Below, piece after piece: positions 23,858-36,928 of a stretch of 64,000 nt of DNA (positions within the stretch are counted from its first letter, which is position 1; the number at the start of each line of letters is the position of its first letter). The notes beneath the pieces are model-generated. The model saw only the letters and a list, made by a program, of their open reading frames with translations, was not told where the DNA came from and made no database searches. A program made the position numbers and the translations under genes. The stretch covers positions 5,768,501 to 5,832,500 of the forward strand of contig WPIO01000015.1 of NCBI GenBank assembly GCA_009760855.2, written 5' to 3'. Source of the stretch: Cristatella mucedo (lineage: Eukaryota; Bryozoa; Phylactolaemata; Cristatellidae).

Positions 23858-24069
23858 TGTAATGTCATGTAATGTAATGTAATTTAATGCAATGTAATGT
23901 ACTGTAATGTAAAGTGATGTGAAGTGATGTGATGTGATGTGGAGTGATGTGATGTGATGTGATGTGATGTGATGTGATGTGATGTGATGTGATGTACTGT
24001 AATGTAAAGGGATGTGATGTCATGTGATGTGATGTCATGTGATGTGAAGTGATGTGATGTGATGTGATT
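23858..24069. repeat. TGTAA/TGATG pentanucleotide satellite
   Basis: About 40 units of GATGT/AATGT variants, directly abutting the 3' end of a minus-strand L2 copy, so it is that element's expanded 3' tail. Confidence 0.9.
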
Positions 24070-24310
24070 TGATGTATCTCCGTCTGCAACTCCACAAAGC
24101 CATAAAGACTATGTGGGTGTTACGCAGGAGAGTTTTGTGTAGCCCACTCACAGCCTACGCGGCTTTCGGTACACATTCAGTAGCCAATAGACTTCGTCTC
24201 ACGCAATAAAGAGAAAGTGGGAAGCATAGCAGTCAGGAGGGTAGTTGAGGTAGTGAGTAGCATGGAAGTAGCAGCTCCGAATCGCTGAAAAGGATGAGCC
24301 ATAGTCTCAG
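24070..24310 (-). mobile_element. L2 LINE 3' end
   Basis: The reverse complement reads TTTGTGGAGTTGCAGACGG at its end, with the CTTTCGG/GCCGCTTAGGC-type block at 24155, then the RT C-terminal remnant. It is 5'-truncated near 24310. Confidence 0.8.
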
Positions 24311-25600
24311 CAGTGCAAAGATGCCATGCATATACCGGCTGCACCACTCGGGGGAGGGAGAGCGCTGCAGCAGCTGCAGTATCCGGTGTCCAGGTGGCCG
24401 GCTGACATCAGCTGCAGGAGATCAGGGTGAGCGAATGGCCAGCGATTCGGCTTTCAAGACCGACTAGGCTGCTGCTTTCTCTTACAGTAAGTCCGCCAGA
24501 ATGCTCTGCCAGTCACGCAGGGCTCTGGTGACACTGGACAAATCCGGACGTCGATTTGGGGGCTAATGCACTTTGCTAATGCACTTTGGATTCCTGCCAG
24601 GCAAGCCTAGCATGCAGCATAGGTGATGCTAAAAATCATTTAGTCACCTAGCAGACCTACAGCTGCTGCTCTGCTGCTGCCTGGCAGAGCTGAGTACGGC
24701 CAACCACAGATTGCATCCACCCGACTTGCACAGCAGCAAGTCGGCTGGGCTCTCCGAAGCCCATAACAATTTGAACATCGAAGAGACGGCCACACACAAA
24801 AATATCGTTCTGTTCGACTGACAGCGCAGCAGCACTGAGCACTGGCAGCTGGAGAGCCCGGAGGCATTCGACCCACTTTAGCTTATAGCAAACCCCTCCC
24901 CCCAAGCACCGTTTGCTTGGAACCGAGTGTGGGGGCACTGACAAAGACATGCATGTAAGTTCACGCTTGTGTACATACACGTGCCCAAAGAAGCCGTATA
25001 GACAAGCACGGGTCGGCAGCCGTGACTCGCACCCACCCCAAGTGGAGTGCAAGGCAGCAGAGGCGACAGCACGCGTATCACGCACCACCGACCGTGGCCC
25101 GAAGGGTGGCCGGCCACGGCACGACTCCCCGCTATGGCTGGCGACACGTGGCTGCTGCCTGCCGATCCCAAAGGGCTGGGTATGAGGTGGCTTTGTACCG
25201 GCTTACCAGATCAGCTGCCAGATACAGGAGGACTGCCTTTATCCACTGCAGCGTCCATCCACACCGGCAGCCACTGTACTGCTCTCTGGAACCACCTCTT
25301 TGCCCAAGCCGAGAGTCCAGCTGCAACCAATGGCCGGTCACCCTGAGCCGAGGACCACCAAAGCGAGGCCTCCTCATTTTCGTGACACGATAGCACCCTG
25401 CTACCATAGGTAATGCTGCATACTGGGCAAAACGACTTTATCACCCGGCTTTTTCAAACCACCCTCCCCAAACACAGCGAGCCATGGCGGCTGAACTAAA
25501 GAGACGCGGACGATAATGGAATCCATTGCTGGAATCGGTCGAGGGGGAGGCCAACTAGAAAACAGCATTCTCAGCCCTAGCTACGAAAAAAGCTCACGAC
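24311..25600. other. PDZ1 intron, GC-rich sequence without recognised gene
   Basis: Several overlapping frames of 60 to 143 codons on both strands, favoured by low stop density at high GC. No homology, no paired splice sites. Confidence 0.45.
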
Positions 25601-26064
25601 TGGCAGGTGGCAAAGAGCTGCTGGTGCAGGGCGGCAACAGACTCGCTGTCGCTCACCTGGGCACTCGCAGTGGATGACCGCTGCCGCCGCCGGGCGACCG
25701 CCGTGTGGGGCAGCCAGTGGTGGTGGTGGCCACCCATGCCTGCAGTGCAGGTGGCCCCAACGACAGGTCCCAATTGTACTGCAGTGGTGGCCGGGTTCGG
25801 GCAAGCAAACACTTCACACGGGGGGGGGGCAAGCGCTAAAGCCGAATGACAGTGGGCACTATCACTAGCCAATCGAGTCGCCGAGTGCGGTACGAACCAA
25901 CCGAAGGTGCAGCTGCGGGCCAGCAGCCGAGGCCGGGGTTCGGCAGCAGCACCTTATACCGATCTCCGAATGCACTCTCGAATAGGTCAAGCTAACAAGA
26001 AGGAAAGAAAAGAGAAGGAAAGAATAGAAATGAAAAGAAACCAATAGAAGAAAAGAAAAAGAAT

Positions 26065-26241
26065 TTCAGCTACACATCGAACCGGACGACGGCCGGCCTC
26101 TGCACTGCCGCCGGCAGCACTCGGTCGATGGCTGACCACTGGCCGGCCTCTCGCCCGAAGCGCAGGCGGTGAGCATATCGCTCGCTTACTTGCCGCACTA
26201 CAACTGGCCCGTCAGGCGTGGCTGGCGCTCGAACGGCTATC
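26065..26241 (-). CDS. Coding-like open stretch behind a strong acceptor, unassigned
   Basis: The acceptor TTATCGACTTCCACACAG opens a frame IAVRAPATPDGPVVVRQ, SERYAHRLRFGREAGQWS and AIDRVLPAAVQRPAVVRFDV followed by TAG. A possible internal donor (GGCAA|GTAAGC) would instead end the exon after RQ. The frame is phase 0 and cannot be spliced between the two PDZ1 exons, which need phase 1. It may be a terminal exon of a nested gene or chance; the plus strand is also open here. Confidence 0.2.
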
Positions 26242-26317
26242 TGTGTGGAAGTCGATAAGGAAAAGGATCAGCTGATTCAGCTGCGTCGCTTGTGCAGAGG
26301 CAGCAGAGCCTTTCAAA

Positions 26318-26430
26318 GGCAATTCGTACCGAAAGCCGCTTAGGCTGTGAGTGCGCTATACAAAACTCTCCTGCATAACACCCACGTGGTCTTTATGACT
26401 TTGTGGAGTCACAGACGGAGATACATACAA
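26318..26430 (+). mobile_element. L2 LINE 3' end fragment
   Basis: Family 3' terminus: GTACCGAAAGCCGCTTAGGC through TTTGTGGAGTCACAGACGG and GATACATACA. Confidence 0.8.
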
Positions 26431-26431
26431 A

Positions 26432-26562
26432 GGCTAGCCCCGCCGCCTTAAGGGGGCAATAAGGAATTGCCTGCTGCAGGACTCGAACCCGCGACCTGGG
26501 TCGCGACTAGCGAGGGTCGCAAACAGGGGGAGCATCTCACCCTTGGGCAATGACCCAGGGCT
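26432..26562 (-). mobile_element. SINE A copy, partial
   Basis: Reverse B-box GGACTCGAACCCGCGACC with a flanking body; diverged, and the tail is replaced. Confidence 0.65.
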
Positions 26563-26741
26563 ATGGAAGCAAACCTGCTATCGTGTATAATAACAACACT
26601 AGTAATAATAATAACACCCGCATAGCCCTAAAGGGATCTAAATATCCTTCTAGTGCCAATAATCTATGCATTTGTCGTTGGCTGAAACAGAAGCACATCA
26701 GCTGATTAGTGGTAATAACATGCATGATTGTAAAAAAAAAA

Positions 26742-26905
26742 AGGTCAGCTGATTCAACAGCCCCATTCATATAGAGAGAGCACAAGAGCCAAACCGGCGC
26801 AATCACCCACTTACAGTGGGCAATAAAGAATTGCCTGCTGCAGGACTCGAATCCACGACCCGGTTCGCAAAGTTCGAGCACCTTACCCCTAGGCTGATTG
26901 TGGCA
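26742..26905 (-). mobile_element. SINE A copy
   Basis: Tail CAGCTGATTCAACAGCC, body GGCAATAAAGAATTGCC, reverse B-box GGACTCGAATCCACGACC. Confidence 0.75.
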
Positions 26906-26981
26906 CAAATAAGCACATAGAGAACGATTCACTCAGACGAAGCAGCCTGAGGAACATGCAGGTCTCAAGCTTTGCTTTAAA

Positions 26982-27155
26982 TTCTAGCTGATTAAACAGC
27001 CTCTTTTTGTATAGCGACAGAAGAGCCTTCACGGCTATCACCACCGCTTGCAGTGGCGATAAAGGATCGCCCACCGCAGGAATCGAACCCACGACCTCGG
27101 GACCGAGGTCGTGAAAGCAACCGCCTTACCTAGGTGTGCCATCACGGCTCACCAA
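26982..27155 (-). mobile_element. SINE A copy, near full length
   Basis: Tail CTGATTAAACAGCCTCTTTT, body GGCGATAAAGGATCGCCCAC, reverse B-box GGAATCGAACCCACGACC, and head GTGCCATCACGGCTCACC. One of the best-preserved copies; three copies of this family stand side by side here. Confidence 0.85.
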
Positions 27156-27159
27156 TCCA

Positions 27160-29110
27160 CAAGCAGCAGGCACAGTGTAAGCAGGCATGTGCAGACGAAG
27201 GACGACTCAAAAGACTCAGTAAATGCCACCCACATGCACTGAACCATTCAGCCATCGCCGTTATCAGTTACCAGTGCCCCATATGATGTAAGCCTGTGTG
27301 AGTACAAGTACATGTTGCTTTAGACGTCGTCAAGCCATGGGTTGCCACGAGGTACACAGCTCCAGGCTTGGAGTGCAGATGAGTCGATGGTGCGACCCCT
27401 AAGGATTTGGTGCTGTCCAGAGGCACAACTAAATTAGCAAAAAATCCGCCCTGGATGCAGTGGGCAGTGTGAGGGGACACCGGCTGCAGGGTCACAAGCT
27501 ACCTTTGCAAACCAAAGCGAGGGTAATGAATGGATGGAGCTAAAAGTGAATGACAGCATCTCGAAGTCTACTCCATGCTCGACGAGGAGCCAGACAGGGC
27601 AGCAGCAGCAGCAGCAGCAGCAAGGTCTAACAGAAGCTCCTGGCTGAGGCAGCTGCAACAGTCACAGTAAAGAAACGTCGAAGTACGCTCGGTTGTTGCA
27701 GCAGCAGCCGCCAGACTTTACCAAGCCTCTCGAAAACGGCCACTGCTGTGCAAGGGGCCGTCTCGGTAGCGGAAGTGTGATGCGAACGATGGCAGATGCG
27801 GCGCGGCCCGGGCCGAACCGCCAAATAACCTTACCAGCCAGCTCGGAACTCTAGTAGTCGGAGCCTGGGTAGCCCGCAGCAGCGAGCAAAGCCCGCAGCG
27901 AACGCGTGGGCCGTGTTCGAAGCAGGAGCCACACACCGGCCACACGACGACGACGCGAATCGTATGGCCTCTGCTTCGGCATGTCAGAGAGCACAGCTGC
28001 ACAGCCTGGACCTGGGCGAGGGGCGGCTGGCCTCCTGTATTGGAATCCATTAGCTCACATCCAGATCACAAGCATGCCAATTGGCCGCTGTTTCCCAATT
28101 AAGTATCACCTTGTACAAGAAGGGCAAGACACCCGACCGACGAGGCTCCGAGGCAAAGAAGTCGGTGGACAGCTGTGCTCGCCCCACCCACAGAGAAACC
28201 AGCACATGCACTCGCTCGGCCAGCGGACGCCAAGGCGGCCGACATCGTGCACCTCTACCCACAAGTTGTGCCTGCCACGTGCATTACCCGGCAAAGTGAG
28301 AGCAATACGGAAGCACTAGCCGACAGTGTGTGAAAAAGGATGCCGCATGATGAGACCCAACCCCCTTTCCCATTTCGACTCGTGGATCCTCGTTGGAATC
28401 TAGGTCATCCTTTACTCGCACAACGTCTTTCAGCTCTTCTGCTGGTTTGGAGCAGAGCTCAGCTTCCTTCTTTCTCCTTTCCCCCTCTGCTCCACTCTTC
28501 CTTCATCTTCCTGTCTCCTTCTCTGTCTGCATTCACGTCCGCTCTTCCAGTCCTCAGTCTAAGAAGACTAGCAGTCTTCTAGACCTGGTGCCTGCTGTTC
28601 TCCTTGTAAGATCCAACTAGCTTGCAGCTCACCGTGATAACAACTCTAGCGATGTATATGCCGTGCACCTCGGGTCTTGTTCCTGTATCCTTCAAAGAGG
28701 CCATTTGTCAGGTCACTCATTGGGAAGTCAACTCAGGAGAACATAAATAATTTAAAGTGACTCCATTCTTCCATTCTTATCAAAGACTCTAGAACAGGAT
28801 CTACAGACTAGCTGACGCTTACATTATAACACGTCAAACCAAGCAAGTAAGTTTAAGGCAGAATTTAGAGCTAACCAGCCCACTGAAACTGCACTATTGT
28901 GTGTCTGCATGCGAGAGGTGTGTGTGTTAATTTGTTTGTGTGTAGGGGTGTATGTGTTTCTGTGCGCGTGTGTTTTCATTTGTGATTTTTGTATAATTGC
29001 CTTTTCACGAAAGCTAGCTTAGATAGACTCTGTTCGACCCCTACTAGATAGACCTCTCGGCAAGAGATCTCTCTGACGCTATTCATCATCAGTCATCCTT
29101 GAGCACATAG
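27160..29110. other. PDZ1 intron, no recognised element
   Basis: GC-rich to 28.3 kb, then AT-richer. Contains a short (CAG)n at 27602-27622 and a pyrimidine-rich stretch at 28440-28530. No gene signal convinces. Confidence 0.45.
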
Positions 29111-29119
29111 CGCCTCACC

Positions 29120-30075
29120 GGGGCATCACGGGCATGCTAGTGCAGTGGTCTCGGTCCCATCCAGGTAGCAGATCTTGCCCAAGGCATTAATGTCAATGGA
29201 CGTCGATCATTGAGTGGACCTTTGAAGCATGGGCTGCCCTGAGAATCTGTTCTGGTTCCATTTGTTTTCAATCTATACTTTCCTTCTTGCCGATATCACC
29301 ATCTTAGCACAATCTTGACGTTCACTCTGTGCAGATAACATTAGCTCTACTTCAGCTTTGATCGTTCCCAGCATTCCAGTAATTCAAGCATTTCATAACT
29401 TCCTTCAAGCTTGGATAATTGACATTTGCACTTCAATGGCAGCTAGACTACAAGACCAATCCAGTTGCTAAGGGCAAATCCGCAGTCACTCAGAAACCAG
29501 AAAATCTTACCTTCAAAATTGGCTCTTTCACTATACGACCACTACAACTTCACACTCGAGCCTGCTACCTCTCAGTTACGCAACATTGTAAAAACGTTGG
29601 GCACATTTGGATTAGGGTACTGTAGGTACTGAAGGAACCAGAATTCGAACTATTTGGCACCGTGTCTACATTTCGGTAGCTCTCTCCTTACAGGTCGTCC
29701 TGCTTGTGCAATAAGACGAATATGATGCTCACAGGTGGTGCTAAATTTGGCAACTACGCTTGCATGTCCCAAGTGTCACGATCAGAACATTACACCACTT
29801 TTCTCGGACCTGCACTGACTCACCAATGTGGCTTTGATCAAGCAGCACATCAACTCCAAGGTGCTGTCACTAGTTACTAGGTTCTTTTTCATTTTTCCGG
29901 TCTCCCGTAGCATTACTTGTTCCTATAACACTGGTCGTTTAGCTCTATCTCCCACCAACCTCAGGTTTGCTGGAGATTGTACCTTTAGTTCCTGTGCTGC
30001 TATAGCTTGTAACTCTTTATCGACAGAAGTCACGACATCCTCTGTCTTGACTACATTCAAATAAAACTAAAAATC
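29120..30075 (+). mobile_element. L1-like LINE, degenerate copy
   Basis: Many stops, but blocks align to L1: near 29260 the SVLGPVLFTVYTLPLAD region, near 29485 KSAVTQKPENLTFKIGS (as in KPSVIQKLERLTFKIGS), near 29800 LHWLP-like, and ends with TTCAAATAAAACTAAAAATC. Confidence 0.7.
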
Positions 30076-30424
30076 ATCTGTTCCTCTAAGCATATGCTTT
30101 GTCTGTGCAAAAATTGGCCTTATGCGATCACGAATGCTGCAACTGTGCTACTAGTAGCCCTAATCAGTTGATGTGCTTCTATGAGAAAACACTTCTATCG
30201 GAAATACATGAATTTCTCTCAAGTTGCTACATAACTGCTGTATTATTCTTACTAGTTCCCTGTTGCCATCTGCACGGCTACTGAATCAGTTCACACACAA
30301 GGTCAGTCAGGTACAGCTTCCACATAGCAGCCAAGCATGCAAAAATGCATAGAAAGAAAAGAAAATGGGATAAGTGAATAATGACGAACAGAATTGCAGG
30401 GCTCTAAAAAAATAGTACGGTCAT

Positions 30425-31594
<1,170 letters not shown>

Positions 31595-31757
31595 TTAGCT
31601 CAGGGGTAAGGTGCTCGCTCATCACGACCCGAGTCGTGAGCTCGAGTCCTCCGGTGGGAGATGCTTCATTGCCCATTGCAAGTGGTGGCCTGATAGCCGT
31701 TAAGGCTCTTCTGCTGCTATATAAATGAAGCTGATAATAATAATAATAATAATGCAC
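31595..31757 (+). mobile_element. SINE A copy with (AAT)n tail
   Basis: Head TTAGCTCAGGGGTAAGGTGC (clear A-box), B-box GAGCTCGAGTCCTCC, body GATAGCCGTTAAGGCTCTTC, ending GAAGCTG and (ATA)n. Confidence 0.85.
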
Positions 31758-31781
31758 TTGATAAAGCGCCCTCAGAGAACT

Positions 31782-31816
<35 letters not shown>

Positions 31817-31842
31817 GGCACTTTACATTTGCTGCAAAGGGA
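31752..31842 (-). mobile_element. L1 3' tail fragment with internal (TC)n
   Basis: CACTTGATAAAGCGCCCTCA, then TCTC expanded to 30 bases inside the stem-loop, then GGCACTTTACATTTGCTGC. Only the terminal 90 bases of L1 are present. Confidence 0.8.
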
Positions 31843-31989
31843 AATGCAGCTGATAAAAATCAGCTCCAAAAAATCGGTACATCTCATTCTGTGGAGCGTG
31901 GAGTCACACACCCAATGCTGAGCCACTACAGCACACGATACATGCGACGATCAGATCAGGGGAAAAAATGAAAAACGTGAGCAGTCAAC

Positions 31990-33057
31990 TTTGCATCTGT
32001 TGCATCAAAGTTGCATCATCATCATCATCATCAAAGTTGCAATCAGTTGATCAAAGTTGCCTGAGGTTGCATTGGCAGGCGTAAAAAAAAATCGGTCTGT
32101 AAAGATGTGCCTGTGTGTGCACTCTGAAACTACAATTACCCCCTGGGGGGAAAAAGGGTAGCCCCTTTCCTAGATGGTGACTCGCAGCAAGGGCTTTACC
32201 CTGAAAGCCTTTGCAGCCCTACCAAAAAATTTCAAAAACCAGTCTGGAGCGGACACACCTGAAAGCAAAGCCAGGGGTGAAGGAGTCCCACCCGACAAGC
32301 ACGAAGACCTTCTGGCCTTCCTTCCGTGCCTCGGTTGGGGGGAGGGCTAAAGGATTGTTCCCAGCTGCCAGCCTGCTGCCTGCTTCCGGGTCGCCTTTTG
32401 GGGCGCGTGGATAGCCCCCTCCCTCTTCCTCTTCTATGGCCTGAAAGTATGCGATCAGCTTGTTATTCATACTCAGTGGCACACGAAGCGCTCTCCAATC
32501 TGCACACATCTAGCCACCGATCAGGCTGCTTTTAAGACTGGAAAGCTTCGGCGGTTCATTAAAAAATAATAATAATGGTCGCGTAGAGAGCAACAGTGGA
32601 AGCTTTTTTAGGCGAATGTGTGCGATGTCATGCTTCGACCAGCCCGCCGTCCGCATCCTCCTCCCCCCACCCACCCCTGAAAAGAGTATGTCACCTGTGC
32701 ATGGCAAACAAGGTCACCAGCTACGGCCAGGCACAAATGGCGGGTCACACTAGCTGCCTGTCAATAGCCCAATAGCCAAAGCCCCGAGCGTGCGCAGTCG
32801 CTCAGTCGGCAAGCGTGCTCGCTCACCCAATGCAGCAGGTTTAGCCGATGCAGCAGCCTAGCACAGTGCTTTCAGTACGCATACAACATGCTCGAATGGC
32901 TGGCGGCCAAAACAAAACCAGCCGCTCCACGTGAACTATATTGCGGTTGCTCAGGCTTCCACAATTCGCCCTGCCTAATTACATGATGCAAACCAATGGC
33001 CCAACAAAAACAGCAGACACTTAGACACCCGCTGCTGCTGCTGCTGCTGCTGCTGCA

Positions 33058-33097
<40 letters not shown>

Positions 33098-34230
33098 CCG
33101 AGAACCGGGCTATTCAAGTCGAGTGAGCCTGCAGCCTGAACGACCTCTGCCGGCCACTTAGCCTTGCACGTGCGCACAAGAGGAAGCGAGATGCAATATC
33201 ATGGAGGGTGAGTGGCGTTAAGTGCTTGATGCAGCCAGCCGAACCGCCCTGCTGGCGACACCATGATTACGGATTGGATCGTGCCGCCTGCACCACGAGC
33301 TCCGGCGCCAGAAGACTGGCAACAAGCGCAAGTGACTGCAGCCTGGCTGACGGTCGTGCCACGTCGATGCGATTAGCGACTGTGGAACGCCCGACTGCCA
33401 CGGAGAAGTGTGGCAGGATCCGACGGGAAGAGGTCGGACAGATGCCGACAATCCCCCCCAAGGAAGCAGATGCCACGGACTTTAGACCGGCTGCCGACAC
33501 TGGCAGGCCAATCGTGGCCACGAAGGCGACGAAGCTCGCTTGCCGCTGAGATGCAGTACCCAAGCTAATCGCTAGCAATTAGCCGACCCAAAGATACGCT
33601 CTGCAATCAGCATGAGCAGGCAAGGGGGTACAGCAAAGAGAGGACACCTCTGGCTTTGCTGCTCGCACACTGCAATGTCAAACTTCAACTGTGGCAACTT
33701 TTACTAGTACCAATTGTTGTGCATGCAAGCTCTACAGCCCAGCAGTGGAATCAGAGTGGTGAATAGTGTGGGGCAATAGCTAATGCATCGGGTGGCCCAC
33801 ACTGGAGTGCCCATAAATCACATTTTCTTGACTAATATATTTAAAACTCTTGAAGCGATAAATCAGGCTTTCGATTCAACAATACACCTAGGTACATAAT
33901 GTGTTGGTTTTCAGTCTGGGGACATGTGTCTAGTCGCCAGCACACAGTCTGCAGACCAGAGACCCAAAGTAAAAAAGCCGAGAATTGAGCAACTTTCACA
34001 TGGACACTGTAGCACGTAGTCAAATCTTAGCCAGCCGGTAAAACGTGGTAAAATGCGACCACACCGGCATTGGACACAAATGCCAAACTGCCACATTAGC
34101 GACCTTCCTGCAACCTGCTCGGTGGTCAGCCTACGAGAGGCGTTTCAAGTGGACGAAGAGGCATCAGCTTGATGCGAGAGGAGAGTCTCAAGCTCGGCCA
34201 GATGCCAAATCGATCAGCCAGCTGAAAGCT
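31990..34230. other. Intron before PDZ1, mostly unrecognised
   Basis: Holds (ATC)n at 32015 and a (CTG)n run at 33030-33097 that gives Ser, Ala or Gln frames but has no usable donor. A 113-codon plus-strand frame at 33208-33549 has no homology. Confidence 0.45.
33030..33097. repeat. (CTG)n trinucleotide repeat
   Basis: About 20 CTG units with one CAG interruption, intronic as far as can be seen. Confidence 0.9.
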
Positions 34231-34240
34231 GCTTCAATAC

Positions 34241-34306
34241 CTGCTGCTGCTGAGCCCGGCGATGACCTGCCAGACCTCGACGATGGCTCGACTTCTCGAC
34301 TGATTG
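34241..34306 (-). CDS. Magi: Probable MAGI exon: Ser/Pro linker between WW and PDZ1
   Basis: 66 nt, phases 1 and 1, fitting the exons on both sides. The acceptor AAGTCAG follows a good pyrimidine tract (CCTGCCCTCTCTC), and the donor is GCAG|GTATTG. It encodes AISREVEPSSRSGRSSPGSA, a low-complexity linker of the kind found before PDZ1. There is no homology to confirm it, and the plus strand is also open here (an 89-codon frame ending near 34318), so this is a phase-and-splice-site call. Because it is 1-1, omitting it also leaves the frame intact. Confidence 0.5.
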
Positions 34307-35089
34307 CTGACTTGTGAGAGAGGGCAGGACTCTTTGCCGAGGTCAGGGCAGCGCCTGAGCAAACGAATGCGAGACCAACGCGTCAGCAACCGGCAGGCCG
34401 TGAGATGGAAGCCACAACAACGGACGACGGGAAACACGTGGATAGCAAGAGCATGAGCCTGCAAGTGGCATCACAACCAGGACACTTGCCCGGTACGACT
34501 CTGGACTCTGCAGCATAGCAAATGAGTCGAGCACGAGCACGATCTATGCAAAGCATGCATAATCGAATAGTGAGACATTAGCACAGTGGCATCTACTACA
34601 TTAGTCAACCATTTACAACAGTGTGGCAAGGGTGCTAGCACGAGGCCCTCAGTCTGGCTGATGACAAGGCAACGAAGCATCAAACGGCACATTTCCAATC
34701 TTATCGAATCACATTTCTTATGAGAATTATAGATGGGAACATGGCTGAGGCTATGCCGAGCGGAGCATTGCCAAAGACTGGAGGCTGCAGAGAAGCCAAT
34801 CAAGAGTCTGGTGTCACCTCGATGGGAAGAGGCTTTCGGTTGAGGTTTAGGTTTCTACAAACCTGCAGTATACTTGTTCACGTGTTTTACGGTCTACATA
34901 TTGAACACAACAAGGCGAAAAAGTTTAAAGAAAATGCTACGATGCATGGACGATTGGTTTTGTCGAGTTGCTGCTTCTTCCATTGTCACCTAAGCAATTT
35001 TTAGCACAGGTGGGCCCCGAATGAGGAAGTCACTCATTGGCAGGGTAGTCGGAGATTTCCCTCTCTAGCTCAATGCATGCACGTATCTG

Positions 35090-35265
35090 GTCTTTACCTC
35101 CATAAAGCCGCAGAACAGGGCATGTCGTCCTATGCTGGTGATTTTTCTATGGCTCTCGATAGCCAACCGAACTGTATCTCACCCAACAAAGACAGAGTGA
35201 GAAGAATAGCTGAGTCAGAAAGACCGTCGAAGGGAAGTAAGTCGTATAGAAGTAGCAGCGCAGCT
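35090..35265 (-). mobile_element. L2 LINE 3' fragment, degenerate
   Basis: Reverse complement resembles the L2 end (GCTATCGAGAGCC, TCTGTCTTTGTTGGGTGAGA) at low identity. Confidence 0.45.
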
Positions 35266-35289
35266 AAACAAAAAAAGAACGCACAGAGT

Positions 35290-36090
35290 CGGTAGCAGCA
35301 CATTTACCTCCTTTGCAGCCTACATTAACGACATCTGCACTTGGATGGCCACTAACATCGTCAAGCTTCAACAAAGTTTACACCAACCCAACAGTTATGG
35401 GCACTCTCAAGACTGGTTCACCTAGATTTACTCTCGTGATGACTGCCCATGATCTTGGAGTGCTGTTCCAAAATGACTTGTCACGGCTGAGCACGGTCTC
35501 TCCACTGTATTTGCCTACTTTCAGCTGAGAAGCTTTGCCATGTGCAAGCTTATACCGAAGTACGATGGCCAAACTAGCCCGAGAATTTGCGACGTTATGT
35601 CCAGATTAATGCAATTCTGTTTATTTAAGACTCCCATTGTACCCACAATCATCTGCAACTGGTGCAAAACTCAGCAGCTCGTCTGGTTTGTCGTCACGTG
35701 CGTAGCTGCCACATTACACTAGTTCTGTCTGAGCTTCACCGGTTTCCATCGACGCATCGCATCGACATCAAGATCCTCTCTTGGGCCTGAAAATCGCTTC
35801 ACTTGCTTGTACTAGGCTATCTAGCCAACCTCCTTGCTCAAAGTCTTGTGCGCACCCACACGATCTGCTCCTAGGTTTACAGTCATCTTGCCATTCCTTG
35901 CTCAGGACAGATATTTTTTGGTGATCAGGCCTTCAGTTGTACTTACCGATTGTCTGGAACTTGCTTCTGGTTTCTCTCACCCCCTGCATTGACTTTGCAC
36001 CATTTAAATCTCAGCTAAAGACTCGCCTGTTCAGCTCTCAGCTCTACCTCACCTCAGTGAACTTGTCCTTGTCCTACTTTAACCGCCTTC
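35290..36090 (+). mobile_element. CR1-like LINE fragment, diverged L1 relative
   Basis: Frames with CTWMATNIVKLQ-like, NPTVMGTLKTGSPRFT, HDLGVLFQNDLS, SSARLVCRHVRSCHITL-like near 35680, and FKSQLKTRLFSSQLYLT at the end. Many frameshifts. Confidence 0.7.
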
Positions 36091-36365
36091 ACAAACCAGG
36101 GGCCCTACTAAGCAGCCACGATGAGTGTCTTCTAGTGACTTATTGTATGAGTTTCTAAGCATGATACTTTGCTTAGTATTAACTCTTTGTTACTGCTTTT
36201 CTTGCTGCGAGTTGTTGGGCACTTTGGATAGAAATTTGGCTCTCATATGGCGATATACGGCAAACTTATTATCGTCACCAGCTCAGTCCTGCTCGAACGT
36301 GATCTATGCCTTTATGATCTACTTACTGTCTGTACCAGGAAGCTTCTATTTATAATCAAGAACTA

Positions 36366-36413
36366 TAAGGTCGGCTGCTGATAAGATAATAACGTTATCA
36401 GCAGACGACCTTA
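36366..36413. repeat. Near-perfect hairpin, 18-19-bp stem
   Basis: AAGGTCGGCTGCTGATAA (36367-36384) pairs with TTATCAGCAGACGACCTT (36395-36412) with one mismatch and a 10-base loop. Confidence 0.85.
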
Positions 36414-36928
36414 GGTTGGCCATATGCCAAACCGGCTCAGATAGTCGAAGGGGGTCAAGTATAAAAACTGCATGCAGCTGCATGAAAACTTTGCAAAAAA
36501 AGAAACGCAGCTCCGAGCAGGAGCAGGAGCAGAAAAGCTACCAGAGCAGAGACCCGAGCTGCCAAATCCTTGTTATGACTGGGGTATTTTTTACCTGAAC
36601 GCCAATTATCAGACGATTTGCAAAGCTGAGCGATCAGAGCTGGTGCATTTATCACATGCCGAGGCATGCATGCAACAGTGTATTGGTCAAGAGCACACTG
36701 TCAGGCACTCGTGCATCCGAGTCATCAGTATAACTTTAATGCCAGCCTAAGGCAACAGCTTTCATGGGTCTGGCTCCCTTACAATTACCCGAAAATTAAA
36801 CTGAAGAGATAGACGTCAAGCGAGTCTGGGCATTCGACCAGCAAGCACACGACCTCACATCAAACCCATCCCTTCATGGCATAGGCAAAGCCGCGTGCCA
36901 AAAGCAAGAAAAAAGCTGATATTTTACC

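Noticed and set aside
32872-33177. Minus-strand frame with long Ser run (Gln or Ala in other frames) at a CTG repeat
   Set aside because: No usable donor after the repeat, and an in-frame stop lies close upstream in the Gln frame. Vertebrate MAGI has Gln after WW2, which made it tempting, but the exon chain closes without it.
33208-33549. 113-codon plus-strand frame
   Set aside because: GC-rich intron with few stops; no recognised domain, and the opposite strand is equally open.
34045-34317. 89-codon plus-strand frame overlapping the 34.3-kb MAGI exon
   Set aside because: Reads plausibly but has no homology or clear splice or promoter context; the minus-strand exon fits the gene chain instead.
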